Source of the DNA: Xanthobacter agilis
GTDB lineage: Bacteria > Pseudomonadota > Alphaproteobacteria > Rhizobiales > Xanthobacteraceae
DNA: 64,000 nt
Assembly: GCF_021730435.1 (NCBI RefSeq)
Contig: NZ_JABWGX010000001.1
Coordinates: 1-64,000, forward strand
Direction: 5' to 3'
The stretch's first letter is position 1. Every line of letters starts with the position of its first letter. Of the stretch, positions 8,254-16,634 are shown in pieces. Position numbers and translations under genes: made by a program. Below the pieces are notes generated by a model that ran no database searches, had not been told where the DNA came from, and saw only the letters and a program-made list of their open reading frames with translations.

Positions 8254-9200
8254 CGGCGCTCGCGAACCGCTACGACATCGTATTCCTGTTCGATGTCACC
8301 AACGGCAATCCCAATGGCGACCCCGACGCGGGCAACTTGCCGCGCATCGATCCGGAGACGGGCCACGGTCTCGTGTCCGACGTGTCCTTGAAGCGCAAGA
8401 TCCGCAACTACACGGAGCTCGCCAGGGGCGACGAACCCGGCTACCGCATTTATGTGCAGGAAGGCGCCGTCCTCAATCAGCGGCACCGGGAAGCCTACCG
8501 GGCGGTGCGCCCTAACGACGCCAAGGTGGACAAGGACACGCGCCTCAATCCCAAGGGGGAAGAGGAAAGCCGGGCCTTGACACGCTTCATGTGCGAGAAC
8601 TTCTTCGACGTCCGCACGTTTGGTGCGGTGATGAGCACCGGCGTCAATGCCGGACAGGTGCGCGGGCCGGTACAGGTCACCTTCGCCACCTCGGTGGACA
8701 AGATCCTGCCGCTGGAAATCTCCATCACCCGCATGGCCGCGACCAGCGAGAAGGAGTTCGGCGACCGTGACCGGAGTCTCGGCGACGCGCGCACCGAGCA
8801 CCGCACCATGGGCCGTAAGCATATGGTGCCCTACGGCCTTTACCGCGCCCATCTCTTCATCAATGCGAAGCTCGCCGAACGCACCGGTTTTGATGCGGGG
8901 GACCTTGAGCATCTGTTCGAGGCGCTGAAGGTGATGTTCGAGCACGACCGCTCCGCCGCGCGGGGCGAGATGGAAAGCCGGAGGGTCATCGCCTTCCGGC
9001 ATGCATGTGCCCTCGGCAATGCGCCGGCCGCCCGCCTGTTCGAACGCGTCACGGTCCAACGCCGCTTCGAGGGCGCCCTCTACGACCTCGACGATCCGCG
9101 AACATCCAATTTCCCCCCCACCCGCAAGTTCGCGGACTATGAGGTGATCCTGCAACAGGACGGTCTGCCTGCCGGCGTCGAGGTGGTGGACGTCCTATGA
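8250..9200 (+). CDS. cas7: Type I-C CRISPR-associated backbone protein Cas7 (Csd2)
   Basis: A 316-residue Cas7 with the family start YDIVFLFDVTNGNPNGDPDA, the segment VSDVSLKRKIRNY, FFDVRTFGAVMSTG near residue 120 and KHMVPYGLYRAHLFIN near 190. Cas7 polymerises along the crRNA spacer in Cascade. The end, FADYEVILQQDGLPAGVEVV, matches the usual C-terminus, so the gene is complete. In complete loci cas4, cas1 and cas2 follow; here only non-coding sequence and an att site follow. A short ATG frame overlapping the stop (8 codons) may be the trace of the next gene. Confidence 0.95.
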   Translation: MTALANRYDIVFLFDVTNGNPNGDPDAGNLPRIDPETGHGLVSDVSLKRKIRNYTELARGDEPGYRIYVQEGAVLNQRHREAYRAVRPNDAKVDKDTRLNPKGEEESRALTRFMCENFFDVRTFGAVMSTGVNAGQVRGPVQVTFATSVDKILPLEISITRMAATSEKEFGDRDRSLGDARTEHRTMGRKHMVPYGLYRAHLFINAKLAERTGFDAGDLEHLFEALKVMFEHDRSAARGEMESRRVIAFRHACALGNAPAARLFERVTVQRRFEGALYDLDDPRTSNFPPTRKFADYEVILQQDGLPAGVEVVDVL

Positions 9201-9432
9201 TCGGCGCCCGCGGCATGTCGTGAGAGCCGATGGGAGGCCGTCGGTAGGCGGAAAGCTGATGCGCGGATCCAAAGCCGACCGTGCACGCCGTCCGCCACAT
9301 GGCATGGAGCGATTTGCCACGCCACATCCGCCATTGGCCGTCACGGTCCTACCGGAAGTGACAATCGGAATCCGCAAAGCCCGGAACACCCCGGAGGATG
9401 CCGGCTGGGAGCCTAATTTTCTTTTTGAAATT
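9201..9432. other. Non-coding stretch between cas7 and the att site
   Basis: No Cas4, Cas1 or Cas2 motif is readable on either strand, and no gene-like frame is present. The adaptation genes expected here are absent, perhaps removed by a deletion before or during integration of the neighbouring element. Confidence 0.45.
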
Positions 9433-9477
9433 TGGAGCGGGCGATGGGATTCGAACCCACGACCCCAACCTTGGCAA
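9433..9477 (-). repeat. 3' half of a tRNA-Gly gene: attachment site of the integrated element
   Basis: Read on the minus strand, the bases give the anticodon-loop and 3' half of a tRNA: TTGCCAAGGTTGGGGTC, the T-loop GGGTTCGAATCCC and the acceptor CGCCCGCTCCA. TTGCCAA around a GCC anticodon and the acceptor fit alphaproteobacterial tRNA-Gly(GCC). The 5' half (D arm and acceptor partner) is not present to the right, so this is a duplicated att core and not a gene. Its 3' end points left. If the intact tRNA has the same orientation, the element must lie to the right, between this copy and the full tRNA. Confidence 0.8.
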
Positions 9478-9650
9478 AATTGGAGAGGGGGTTATCCGGG
9501 GTTTTCCTCAGTTGGACGGAGTTGTGAAAGTCAATATTATTCAGTGACTTATTGATATTGGCCTTTCTGGCATGGTATGAGATTTTCCGTCACGGTGGTC
9601 ACCAGGTGGTCACCAACTTCGATGGCATCGACCTATCGAAAGGCACGGGA

Positions 9651-10961
9651 ATGGCAAGAGAAAACGCCGTCAGGCTCACAAAGAAGGTGGTCGACAGCAT
9701 CGTCTCGAACGGTGAGCGTTGCTTCGTTTGGGACAGCGAGTTATCCGGGTTTGGGGTCCGAACGGACCCGAGCGGATCGAAGACGTTCATCATTCGATAC
9801 CGCGCCAACGGCGGCGGGCGGAACGCGCCGAAGCGTTTCCAGACAGTCGGCCGCTATGGAAACTTGACCGTCGACGAGGCACGCAAGAAGGCGAAGATTC
9901 TGCTCGGCGCAGCCGCGAAAGGTGAGGATCCTGCTGGCGAGCTTCAGACAAAGCGTCGCGAAATGCTGATGGCCGAGCTGATCGACCTTTACGAAGAAGA
10001 AGGCTGCTTCGTTCAGCGCGGCATTCGGCAGGGCGAGGCCATGAAGCCCCGCACCAAGGCTTACACGATCGCGCGTTTACGGCACCATGTCGTGCCGCTG
10101 CTCGGACGAAAGCGCGTGTCGGAGGTTGGTGCTGGTGAGATCGAACGCTTCGTGCGGGATGTGACCAACGGCAAGACCGCCAAGGATGAGAAAATCGGGT
10201 TTCGCAAACGCATCATCGTTCGCGGCGGCGAGGGAGCCGCGCGGAAGGTCGTAAAGGATCTCTCCGCCGTTTTTAGCTTTGCTGTGCGGCGCAAGATCGT
10301 GTCCTCCAATCCTTGCGACATCGCTGCTGTGAAAAAATCCGACAACAGGCGCGATAGGTATTTGACGCTCGAGGAGGTCAGTCGTCTCGGCAAGGCGTTC
10401 GACGCGCTGGAACTGGAGGGAGTCAACGCCAAAGCATTGAACATTGCACGCCTGTGGGCTTTGACCGGCTGTCGTCGCGACGAGATCGCCGCGCTGCGAT
10501 GGAATGAGGTGAGTTTCGAGCACGGCCTTCTCGTTTTGGACGACAGCAAGACTGGAAAGTCCATTCGGCCGCTCGGCGCGGCTGCAATCGTGCTGCTGCG
10601 TGGCATTACAAGGAAGCCGGGTTCCGACTTCGTATTCCCGGCGGAACGGGGAGATGGCCATTTTCAGGGAACAAAGGGCGTTTGGACCAGGGTCGTCGCG
10701 AAAGCGGAACTACCTGGCGTTACCCCCCATACGCTGAGGCATACTATGGGGTCCACCGCCGTCTCCTATGGCGAAGGGTTACCCCTGACAGGAGCCATCC
10801 TTGGCCATGCGAATGCACGCTCAACGGCGATCTACGCGCATGTGCAACATGATCCTTCGCGTCGCGCGGCCAATCGGATTTCGGGAAAGATTGCTGAAGC
10901 ACTGGCAGGCCGGAGTGAGGTGTCAGCTCAGAGCGAACAATCGGATGCACATGAACACTAG
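9651..10961 (+). CDS. Tyrosine-type site-specific integrase
   Basis: A 436-residue integrase of the tRNA-targeting P4-like class. An N-terminal arm-binding domain (residues 1-95, with FGVRTDPSGSKTFIIRYR and GRYGNLTVDEAR) is followed by a core-binding domain and the catalytic domain. Catalytic residues seen: Arg275 in TGCRRDEIAALRW, His360 and Arg363 in PHTLRHT, His386 in ILGHANARST and the nucleophile Tyr395 in IYAHV. ATG at 9651 is preferred over the upstream start at 9552, because AAGG lies 7 bases before it and the family begins near this residue. It reads away from the tRNA-Gly fragment 170 bases to its left, the usual layout of an integrase at an island end. Confidence 0.93.
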   Translation: MARENAVRLTKKVVDSIVSNGERCFVWDSELSGFGVRTDPSGSKTFIIRYRANGGGRNAPKRFQTVGRYGNLTVDEARKKAKILLGAAAKGEDPAGELQTKRREMLMAELIDLYEEEGCFVQRGIRQGEAMKPRTKAYTIARLRHHVVPLLGRKRVSEVGAGEIERFVRDVTNGKTAKDEKIGFRKRIIVRGGEGAARKVVKDLSAVFSFAVRRKIVSSNPCDIAAVKKSDNRRDRYLTLEEVSRLGKAFDALELEGVNAKALNIARLWALTGCRRDEIAALRWNEVSFEHGLLVLDDSKTGKSIRPLGAAAIVLLRGITRKPGSDFVFPAERGDGHFQGTKGVWTRVVAKAELPGVTPHTLRHTMGSTAVSYGEGLPLTGAILGHANARSTAIYAHVQHDPSRRAANRISGKIAEALAGRSEVSAQSEQSDAHEH

Positions 10962-10988
10962 CCTGCCAAAACTGAAGTTGAACCAATT

Positions 10989-12134
10989 ATGGAAGCGCAG
11001 ATTTATCTCAGGAAATTATCTCGGCATCTTTCATATCTGTTGGCGTTCGCTCGGAGAATCAACGAACTCGACTTTGCCGCTTCGCTCGGCGGAGAATTCC
11101 GCGGCATGCAGGACGCCGGCTGGGCTACTACGATCACAGCGCACGAAGTGTTCGAGGAAATTTCCGCTCACCCCGCACAGAGCCGCCCACGGTCGAAGGC
11201 CGAAATTCGTATCCTGCTGTTTCTCTATTGTCAGCTCGCTGAGGCGGGCGGCGTCTATGAGACCCTCAAGAATATGATGGGGATTGTCACGCTAAAACCT
11301 TATTTGCTTTGGCCATTTCAAGATCTTGTTCGAGTAAGGCAGCAACCATCTAGGGTCATTGGGCCGAATGCAAATGCGACGTTCAGAGATCTAGCTAGAA
11401 CTGCGCATGCGATTGGCATGCCGGGTCTTGCATCGGTGCTGGAAGAGGCCTTTAGAGACGATATTCGTAATGGAATTTATCATGCCGATTACGTTATCTG
11501 GGAGGATGGCTTGCGTCTCAGGCGTCGTAACGGCGGTCATGCGACACGGCTGACTTTCGATGAGGTCAATGTGGCTCTTACAAAAGGCGTTGGTTTTTTT
11601 GACATCCATAGATCCTATATGTCCGAAGCCACCCGCTCTTTTCATCCGGCACGTACAATCATCGGCCGCTTTAGTGCAAATTTTCCAGCACCCTGGACTA
11701 TCCATGCCGATCCAGAGCGGCACACATTCTCAATATCCGGTTCAGCGCCAGCCCCGGTAACAACGCCCGAATTTCAACGACAGGAAGCGATCAATGGTCA
11801 GCTTGGCGGAAAGGTATTGGCGGTGTTCACGGCTCAAGCCGCCGGACAGCCTGCGGAATTTCTTGCTTACATGTGGGATGCCGGGTTCGCGCCTAACGAG
11901 ATTGTTTTGCCCGAGGATCGAATGCTCAAACTCTTGGAACAAGTCGAGCGTGATGGACTGTGGGATCCTCGTTTCGAGCAACCGGCTCGGAGGAGCCTGC
12001 TCCTTCTAAGCCCGTGGGGTTTCCGATATCTCACCGAACCCGCTGATTTTGATAGTTTGCTCGACATTCCATTTATGGAGATCAATGTCGGGACAGGTGA
12101 TGCATCCGAAAGTTCGGTGAGCGAGCAACCGTGA
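10989..12134 (+). CDS. Hypothetical protein with HEPN-like RX4H motif
   Basis: A 381-residue soluble protein starting 27 bases after the integrase stop and probably cotranscribed with it. No family is recognised with certainty. Residues 150-168 read LEEAFRDDIRNGIYHADYVI; Arg160 and His165 form the R-x4-H spacing of HEPN ribonucleases and the wording resembles the (R)NxxxHxDY motif of HEPN-like proteins. The flanks are predicted helical (RKLSRHLSYLLAFARRI, KAEIRILLFLYCQLAEAGG). Base composition is lower in GC than the cas genes. Its position beside an integrase fits an element-encoded defence or exclusion function, but that is inference. Confidence 0.6.
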   Translation: MEAQIYLRKLSRHLSYLLAFARRINELDFAASLGGEFRGMQDAGWATTITAHEVFEEISAHPAQSRPRSKAEIRILLFLYCQLAEAGGVYETLKNMMGIVTLKPYLLWPFQDLVRVRQQPSRVIGPNANATFRDLARTAHAIGMPGLASVLEEAFRDDIRNGIYHADYVIWEDGLRLRRRNGGHATRLTFDEVNVALTKGVGFFDIHRSYMSEATRSFHPARTIIGRFSANFPAPWTIHADPERHTFSISGSAPAPVTTPEFQRQEAINGQLGGKVLAVFTAQAAGQPAEFLAYMWDAGFAPNEIVLPEDRMLKLLEQVERDGLWDPRFEQPARRSLLLLSPWGFRYLTEPADFDSLLDIPFMEINVGTGDASESSVSEQP

Positions 12135-12182
12135 TCGTTTTTCCAATCGTGATATCTCGGAGGCTTAACCCCCTAGGCACAA

Positions 12183-13250
12183 TCACCGAACTAGCCGGAG
12201 AGACGAACCACCGACGGATGGCGGATTCACATCCCCGGTAAGCCCGAACAGAAGATTGTCGAGTTCTGCCTCAGGAATATCCAGGCGGGCCGCCACGTGC
12301 CGGCGCGTCACGCCTTCCCGCCAAAGTTCTGTGAGGACACGCTGCCATATTGCAGATCGTTCTGGCGGGAGACCGTCAGGCTCGTTGATGCCGAACCGCT
12401 TGTTTATCTGGATGCAGAAAGTCCGGTAGTTCCAATCGGAGATCCGGCCGATCCGGTGGAGGCGATGCGCAAGCGCAGCGACGGACACGCCCCACCGCCT
12501 CTTTGCGAGCACCAATTGATCGAGGCTTCGGACGAATGGGATCGTCGCCACGACGTCGTCGTGAGGCATCAGGAACGACGATGCAAACGCATGTGCCTCC
12601 AGTTCGGCAGCGCGCCCTTGATTGGGACCGCCATGCTTGTGCAGGACAAGGTGCGCCAGCTCATGAGCAGCGTCGAACCGACTGCGCTCCGTGGTCTTGA
12701 AGGTGTTGAGGAAGACATACGGTTCACCATCATGCCAGCAGGAAAAGGCATCCACATTCTTCGTGTTCTCGGCCAGCGAGAAGACGCGGACGCCCTTCGT
12801 CTCAAGCAGCTTGATCATATGGGAGATCGGCCGCTCGCCGATCGCCCAATGCTGGCGTAGCGCACGTGCGGCTCCGGCGGGATCGCGTTCATGGCTGAGG
12901 TCGAGCAGGTCCGGCTGCGGCAGAACGAACCTTTCCCGCACCCAGGCTGACATCTCGAAGGCCAATGAGCCGGCGGCGAGCGCCGCATCGCGCTCTCGCG
13001 CCGACATCGCCGTCAGGCTCCGGAAGCTGGCGGCATCAGCGCTGATCGGGGCCGCGTCGTCCCGGAAGAAGAACTCCCGCGGAAATCCCAGCGCACGCAC
13101 CAAGCCGTCGACAGTGTCTTCATCCGGAACCTGCTGCCCGTTGACGACACGCGACAGGGTGACCGGCGATATGCCGGCTTGCTCGGCGAGAGCCTTGGCG
13201 GTCAACCGCTGCCGCTTCCGCGCGAGCTCCATTCTGCCAATGTTGAACAT
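12183..13250 (-). CDS. XRE-family regulator fused to ImmA/IrrE-type metallopeptidase
   Basis: A 355-residue two-domain protein. Residues 8-60 form an XRE helix-turn-helix (LTAKALAEQAGISPVTLSRV). Residues 140-230 form the peptidase, with zinc motif HELAH at 196-200 and LEAHAFASSFLMP supplying the likely third ligand. ImmA/IrrE proteins cleave partner repressors and release stress or mobile-element genes; XRE-ImmA fusions can do both tasks. A C-terminal extension (270-355) may be another helix-turn-helix (EGVTRRHVAARLDIPEAEL). It begins 3 bases after the stop of the partner gene and is convergent with the HEPN-like gene. Confidence 0.88.
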   Translation of the reverse strand: MFNIGRMELARKRQRLTAKALAEQAGISPVTLSRVVNGQQVPDEDTVDGLVRALGFPREFFFRDDAAPISADAASFRSLTAMSARERDAALAAGSLAFEMSAWVRERFVLPQPDLLDLSHERDPAGAARALRQHWAIGERPISHMIKLLETKGVRVFSLAENTKNVDAFSCWHDGEPYVFLNTFKTTERSRFDAAHELAHLVLHKHGGPNQGRAAELEAHAFASSFLMPHDDVVATIPFVRSLDQLVLAKRRWGVSVAALAHRLHRIGRISDWNYRTFCIQINKRFGINEPDGLPPERSAIWQRVLTELWREGVTRRHVAARLDIPEAELDNLLFGLTGDVNPPSVGGSSLRLVR

Positions 13251-13253
13251 GGC

Positions 13254-13928
13254 CTAGCGACGCAAAACAGCAGGCTCGAACTGAATGCCGTCCGGACGAT
13301 CGCTATCAAGGATGGCATCCGCCGGCCATTCACCACCGCCGAGGATGAAGATGCGCTCGATGAAGCCCTCGAAATTGCCGCCGGAAATGCCCGAAGGCAG
13401 AGAGAGCTCGGCGCGGATCTCATCACCTTGAACCGACACGCAGAAGAACCATACGCCGGTCCGGAGCTCCGCCAGCCCCTGATCTCGCGCCGCGGACATT
13501 TCTTCCTCGGGGAACAGCCCGGTCTGTCCCACCGCAATGATACGGTCGGCGCCGGAGCCTTTCCCGGAAACCGCTTGCGGCCTGTGCAACTTGTCGGCGG
13601 CATGGTCGACACTTTGATAGACCACCTTGAGCGGGCTATCCGGATGCTTGACGGATTCGACGTTGTTCTCGCGATAATTGACCCAGCCGATCGCCCGGAA
13701 AAGTTGCCGCACATACCGGGTGCCGTAGATGTAGGCGAGCAGCCCCTCAGCAGAAGCGGGATCATCGGCGATCGCGTCGGCACGCGCAGCGACCACGCCG
13801 CGCACGACCTCGAGCAGCGCCTGGCGCGTGACACCGAACTCGGCGAGGCGAGCATCAACTTCAGGATGATCGGCAAGCACGCGAACCGCAGCCATCGAAT
13901 CGCTCCACGATAATTTTCTTGACCTCAT
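13254..13928 (-). CDS. Hypothetical partner gene of the XRE/ImmA protein
   Basis: A 224-residue protein (GTG or ATG starts possible; an internal ATG at 13892 gives MAAVRVLADHPEV). It is predicted alpha/beta, without signal or membrane segments. Motifs such as YGTRYVRQLFRAIGWVNYRE and RTGVWFFCVSVQGDEIRAEL are not from a family I recognise. The stop lies 3 bases before the XRE/ImmA start, so the two form an operon. Such two-gene pairs (unknown protein plus XRE-ImmA) are often toxin-antitoxin-like or element-control modules, which would make this the possible toxin or protected target; there is no direct evidence in the sequence. Confidence 0.65.
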   Translation of the reverse strand: MRSRKLSWSDSMAAVRVLADHPEVDARLAEFGVTRQALLEVVRGVVAARADAIADDPASAEGLLAYIYGTRYVRQLFRAIGWVNYRENNVESVKHPDSPLKVVYQSVDHAADKLHRPQAVSGKGSGADRIIAVGQTGLFPEEEMSAARDQGLAELRTGVWFFCVSVQGDEIRAELSLPSGISGGNFEGFIERIFILGGGEWPADAILDSDRPDGIQFEPAVLRR

Positions 13929-13943
13929 TTGTGGAGGAAAAAA

Positions 13944-14147
13944 TTATCGCGTGCAACTGTCTTGGTTGGGTGGTTGGGGGCGGCGGATGATCGAAGAAGA
14001 GTTCTGTATGAAGGTATGCTCCGCCATGGCCTGCCACTGAGCGCAATAGCGGGCCTGATCTTCGCGGGCAGCTTCATATTCGTAACCGCCGTGCTTACAA
14101 AGATCTGAAGCAAGAAACTCGCGCGCTGAGCTGCCAAGGTCTGGCAT
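13944..14147 (-). CDS. Possible small hypothetical protein
   Basis: A 67-codon frame with a plausible soluble helical N-terminus (SSAREFLASDLCKHGGYEYE) in the 245-base space between the partner gene and the ATPase gene. The C-terminus is Pro/Gln-rich and unconvincing. Another overlapping minus-strand frame exists (13925-14137). Low confidence that either is translated. Confidence 0.3.
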   Translation of the reverse strand: MPDLGSSAREFLASDLCKHGGYEYEAAREDQARYCAQWQAMAEHTFIQNSSSIIRRPQPPNQDSCTR

Positions 14148-14173
14148 GAAGTGCCGGGGCTTCGCTGCGAGGC

Positions 14174-16468
14174 TCAGGCCGCTACGTTCTCGTAGATGTC
14201 CTCCTCCTGCGCGTTATGCATGCGCACCAGTGCCTCGATGGATTCCACCATGCGCTGCGCGTCGCGGATAAGATAGCGGTCTGCATCGTCCGCGCCGAGG
14301 CCGTCCGCCAGGCGCCTCAGAAGCCGCGCGAGATGGAGGATCTCGCGGTGGGCGCGGCTCATGGCGGCGAGACCATCCCCGTCATGCAGGACTTCGCGCA
14401 ACTGCGGGTAGATGCTCTCCTCGTCCAGCCGCTCGTGGGCTGCGATCTGTGTCGTCACCAGCGTGCTCGCCTCCTGGATCAAGGCGACGGCGGCCGCGCC
14501 GGTGGTATCGTCGAGACTGTCGGCGATCTCCCGCATCCGGTCGAGGGTTGCCTCCAGCTCCCGGTGATCCTGCTGAAGGGCGAGGGTGAACCCCGGCTTC
14601 AGCGCATGATGGCCGAAGCCGTGACCCGCCGTCAAAGCGCGCAGGGCATTGAGGATGACGGCGAAATCGATGGCCTCCTGGGTCAGCGCACCGGCGACCG
14701 GCGACAGCCAGCCGAAGGCGGCCGCGATCATGGCGAGGCAAGACAGCCCCATGCCGACGCCGATGCTCTCGAGCGCGATGCGCCGCGTGCGCTTGGCGAT
14801 CGTCACGGCGTCCGACACCCGGTCCAGCTGATCCACGAGGATGACCACATCGGCCGCTTCGGACGAAGCGCTGGCGCCGTGCGCACCCATGGCGATGCCC
14901 ACGTCGGCGGCGGCGAGGGCGGGCGCGTCGTTGATGCCGTCGCCCACCATCAGCGTGGGGTTGAGCCGCTGCTCCACCGCGACCGCTTCCAGCTTGTCGC
15001 CCGGGGTTCGGTTGGCGAGGACGCAATCGAGGTCCAAAGCGGCGCCGATGGTCTCCGCCGCCTCCGCATTGTCGCCGGTCAGCATGACGATGCGCGCCAC
15101 GCCCGCGGCCCGCAGCGACTGGACCGCGCGCGGCGTCTCCCGCCGCAGCTCGTCGGCCAGCAGGATGGCGCCCTTCAGCTGCCCATCCACGGAGACGAAG
15201 ACGCTGAGGGCGGATCGCCAGGCGGCGCGCCGCAGGGCCCGCAGCGCCCACGGCTCGGGATGACGGGCGCCGCAGACGAGCTCATACGATCCCGCCTTCA
15301 CCAGGCGCCTGTCGACCCGGCCCTCCAGGCCTGATCCCATGGCTTCGCGAACCGCGTCGGGCGGATCAAGCGCGACGCCGCGCCCGCGAGCCGCACGGAC
15401 GATGGCCTCCGCCACCACATGGTGCGAGGCCTGCTCCAGCGACGCCGCGAGCCGCAGGATCTCATCCGGACTTTCGCCGGGCGCCGTCTCCACGGCGACG
15501 AGACGGGCGCCGCCCACGGTCAGCGTGCCGGTCTTGTCGAACAGGACGGTGTGGGTGCGCGCCAGCGCCTCCAGCGCGCTTCCGCCTTTGACAAGAATGC
15601 CAAGCCGCGCCGCCCGGGAGATGCCGGCGATGAAGGCCACTGGCGCCGCCAGGATCAACGGACAGGGCGTCGAGGCGACCAGCACGGCGAGGGCGCGGAT
15701 CTTATCGCCCGACAGCGCCCAGGCCAGGCCCGCGAGGGCGAGTGTTGCCGGCAGCAGCAGCAGCGCATAGCGGTCGGCGAGCCGGATGAACGGGGCCTTC
15801 GCCGTCTGTGCCGCCGTCACCATGCGCACGATGCCGGCATAGGTGCTGTCGCCGGCTGCTGCGGTGGCGCGGATCTCGAAGGTTTCGCCGGCATTGACGG
15901 TGCCGCTGAACACCGGTGCGCCGCGCACTTTCGCGACCGGCATGGGCTCTCCGGTCAGGGCCGCCTCGTCCAAAGCGGCTGCATTGGCAATTAGGAGGCC
16001 GTCCACCGGCACCACCTCGCCGGCCCGCACCACCAGCACGTCGCCCACCGCGACGGTCTCGATGGCAATGTCCGCAATCGTCTCTCCGGTGCGGCGATGG
16101 GCGATGTGGGGCGCCCGATCGACCAGCGATCGCAGATCCCGCTCTGCCCGCGCAATGGCGATGTCCTCAAGGAGGTTTCCGCCGGCATACATCACCGCGA
16201 TGACCGAACCTGCGAGGCTCTCGCCGAGCGCTATGGCGCCGCTCATGGAGAGGAGCGCCACCGCATCGACGCCCATGCGTCCGGCGACAAGGTCCCGCAC
16301 GATGGAGACGGTGAGCCAGGCGACGACGGGAATGGTGCCGGCCGTCCAGATCAGGCCGGCGACGGCCCCATGGCCCAGCGCCCACGCGGCAAGGCCACCG
16401 AGAAGCCCAACCAGGGCCGTCCCCGCGAGGGCCCTGCGCAAAAAGCGCTCGTCGAGCAAACGTCCCAT
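14174..16468 (-). CDS. P1B-5-type metal ATPase with C-terminal hemerythrin domain (Nia-like, Fe/Ni efflux)
   Basis: A 764-residue heavy-metal P-type ATPase. Actuator motif TGEP at 172-175; the transmembrane metal motif is TPCP at 267-270 in place of the CPC of copper pumps; phosphorylation site DKTGT at 311-315; TGDN and GDGINDAP follow. From about residue 615 a hemerythrin-like four-helix domain carries the ligand pattern QQDHRELE, AAHERLDEESIYP, AHREILH and HNAQEEDIYE. TPC plus hemerythrin is the signature of P1B-5 ATPases; the Sinorhizobium Nia protein of this class exports Fe(II) and Ni(II). There is no N-terminal metal-binding domain. ATG at 16468 follows AGGGGGACC; a longer frame from 16582 is unlikely because it lacks such a site and family resemblance. 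Confidence 0.9.
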   Translation of the reverse strand: MGRLLDERFLRRALAGTALVGLLGGLAAWALGHGAVAGLIWTAGTIPVVAWLTVSIVRDLVAGRMGVDAVALLSMSGAIALGESLAGSVIAVMYAGGNLLEDIAIARAERDLRSLVDRAPHIAHRRTGETIADIAIETVAVGDVLVVRAGEVVPVDGLLIANAAALDEAALTGEPMPVAKVRGAPVFSGTVNAGETFEIRATAAAGDSTYAGIVRMVTAAQTAKAPFIRLADRYALLLLPATLALAGLAWALSGDKIRALAVLVASTPCPLILAAPVAFIAGISRAARLGILVKGGSALEALARTHTVLFDKTGTLTVGGARLVAVETAPGESPDEILRLAASLEQASHHVVAEAIVRAARGRGVALDPPDAVREAMGSGLEGRVDRRLVKAGSYELVCGARHPEPWALRALRRAAWRSALSVFVSVDGQLKGAILLADELRRETPRAVQSLRAAGVARIVMLTGDNAEAAETIGAALDLDCVLANRTPGDKLEAVAVEQRLNPTLMVGDGINDAPALAAADVGIAMGAHGASASSEAADVVILVDQLDRVSDAVTIAKRTRRIALESIGVGMGLSCLAMIAAAFGWLSPVAGALTQEAIDFAVILNALRALTAGHGFGHHALKPGFTLALQQDHRELEATLDRMREIADSLDDTTGAAAVALIQEASTLVTTQIAAHERLDEESIYPQLREVLHDGDGLAAMSRAHREILHLARLLRRLADGLGADDADRYLIRDAQRMVESIEALVRMHNAQEEDIYENVAA

Positions 16469-16634
16469 CCTGGTCCCCCTGGCGATGCTCGCCTGACCGG
16501 GCTGGACGTTAGTCCGATGGTCCGTCACATGCCACCGCGCCGGGGCTGCGCAACTCGCTTCCTGAAGACATGCCCTGAGCACTCACCAGCAGCGTGATGG
16601 CGCCATCCAGATTGCCCTGATGACCTCGTTTCGG

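Noticed and set aside
9433-9477. A functional tRNA-Gly gene
   Set aside because: Only the anticodon loop and 3' half are present; the 5' acceptor strand and D arm are absent.
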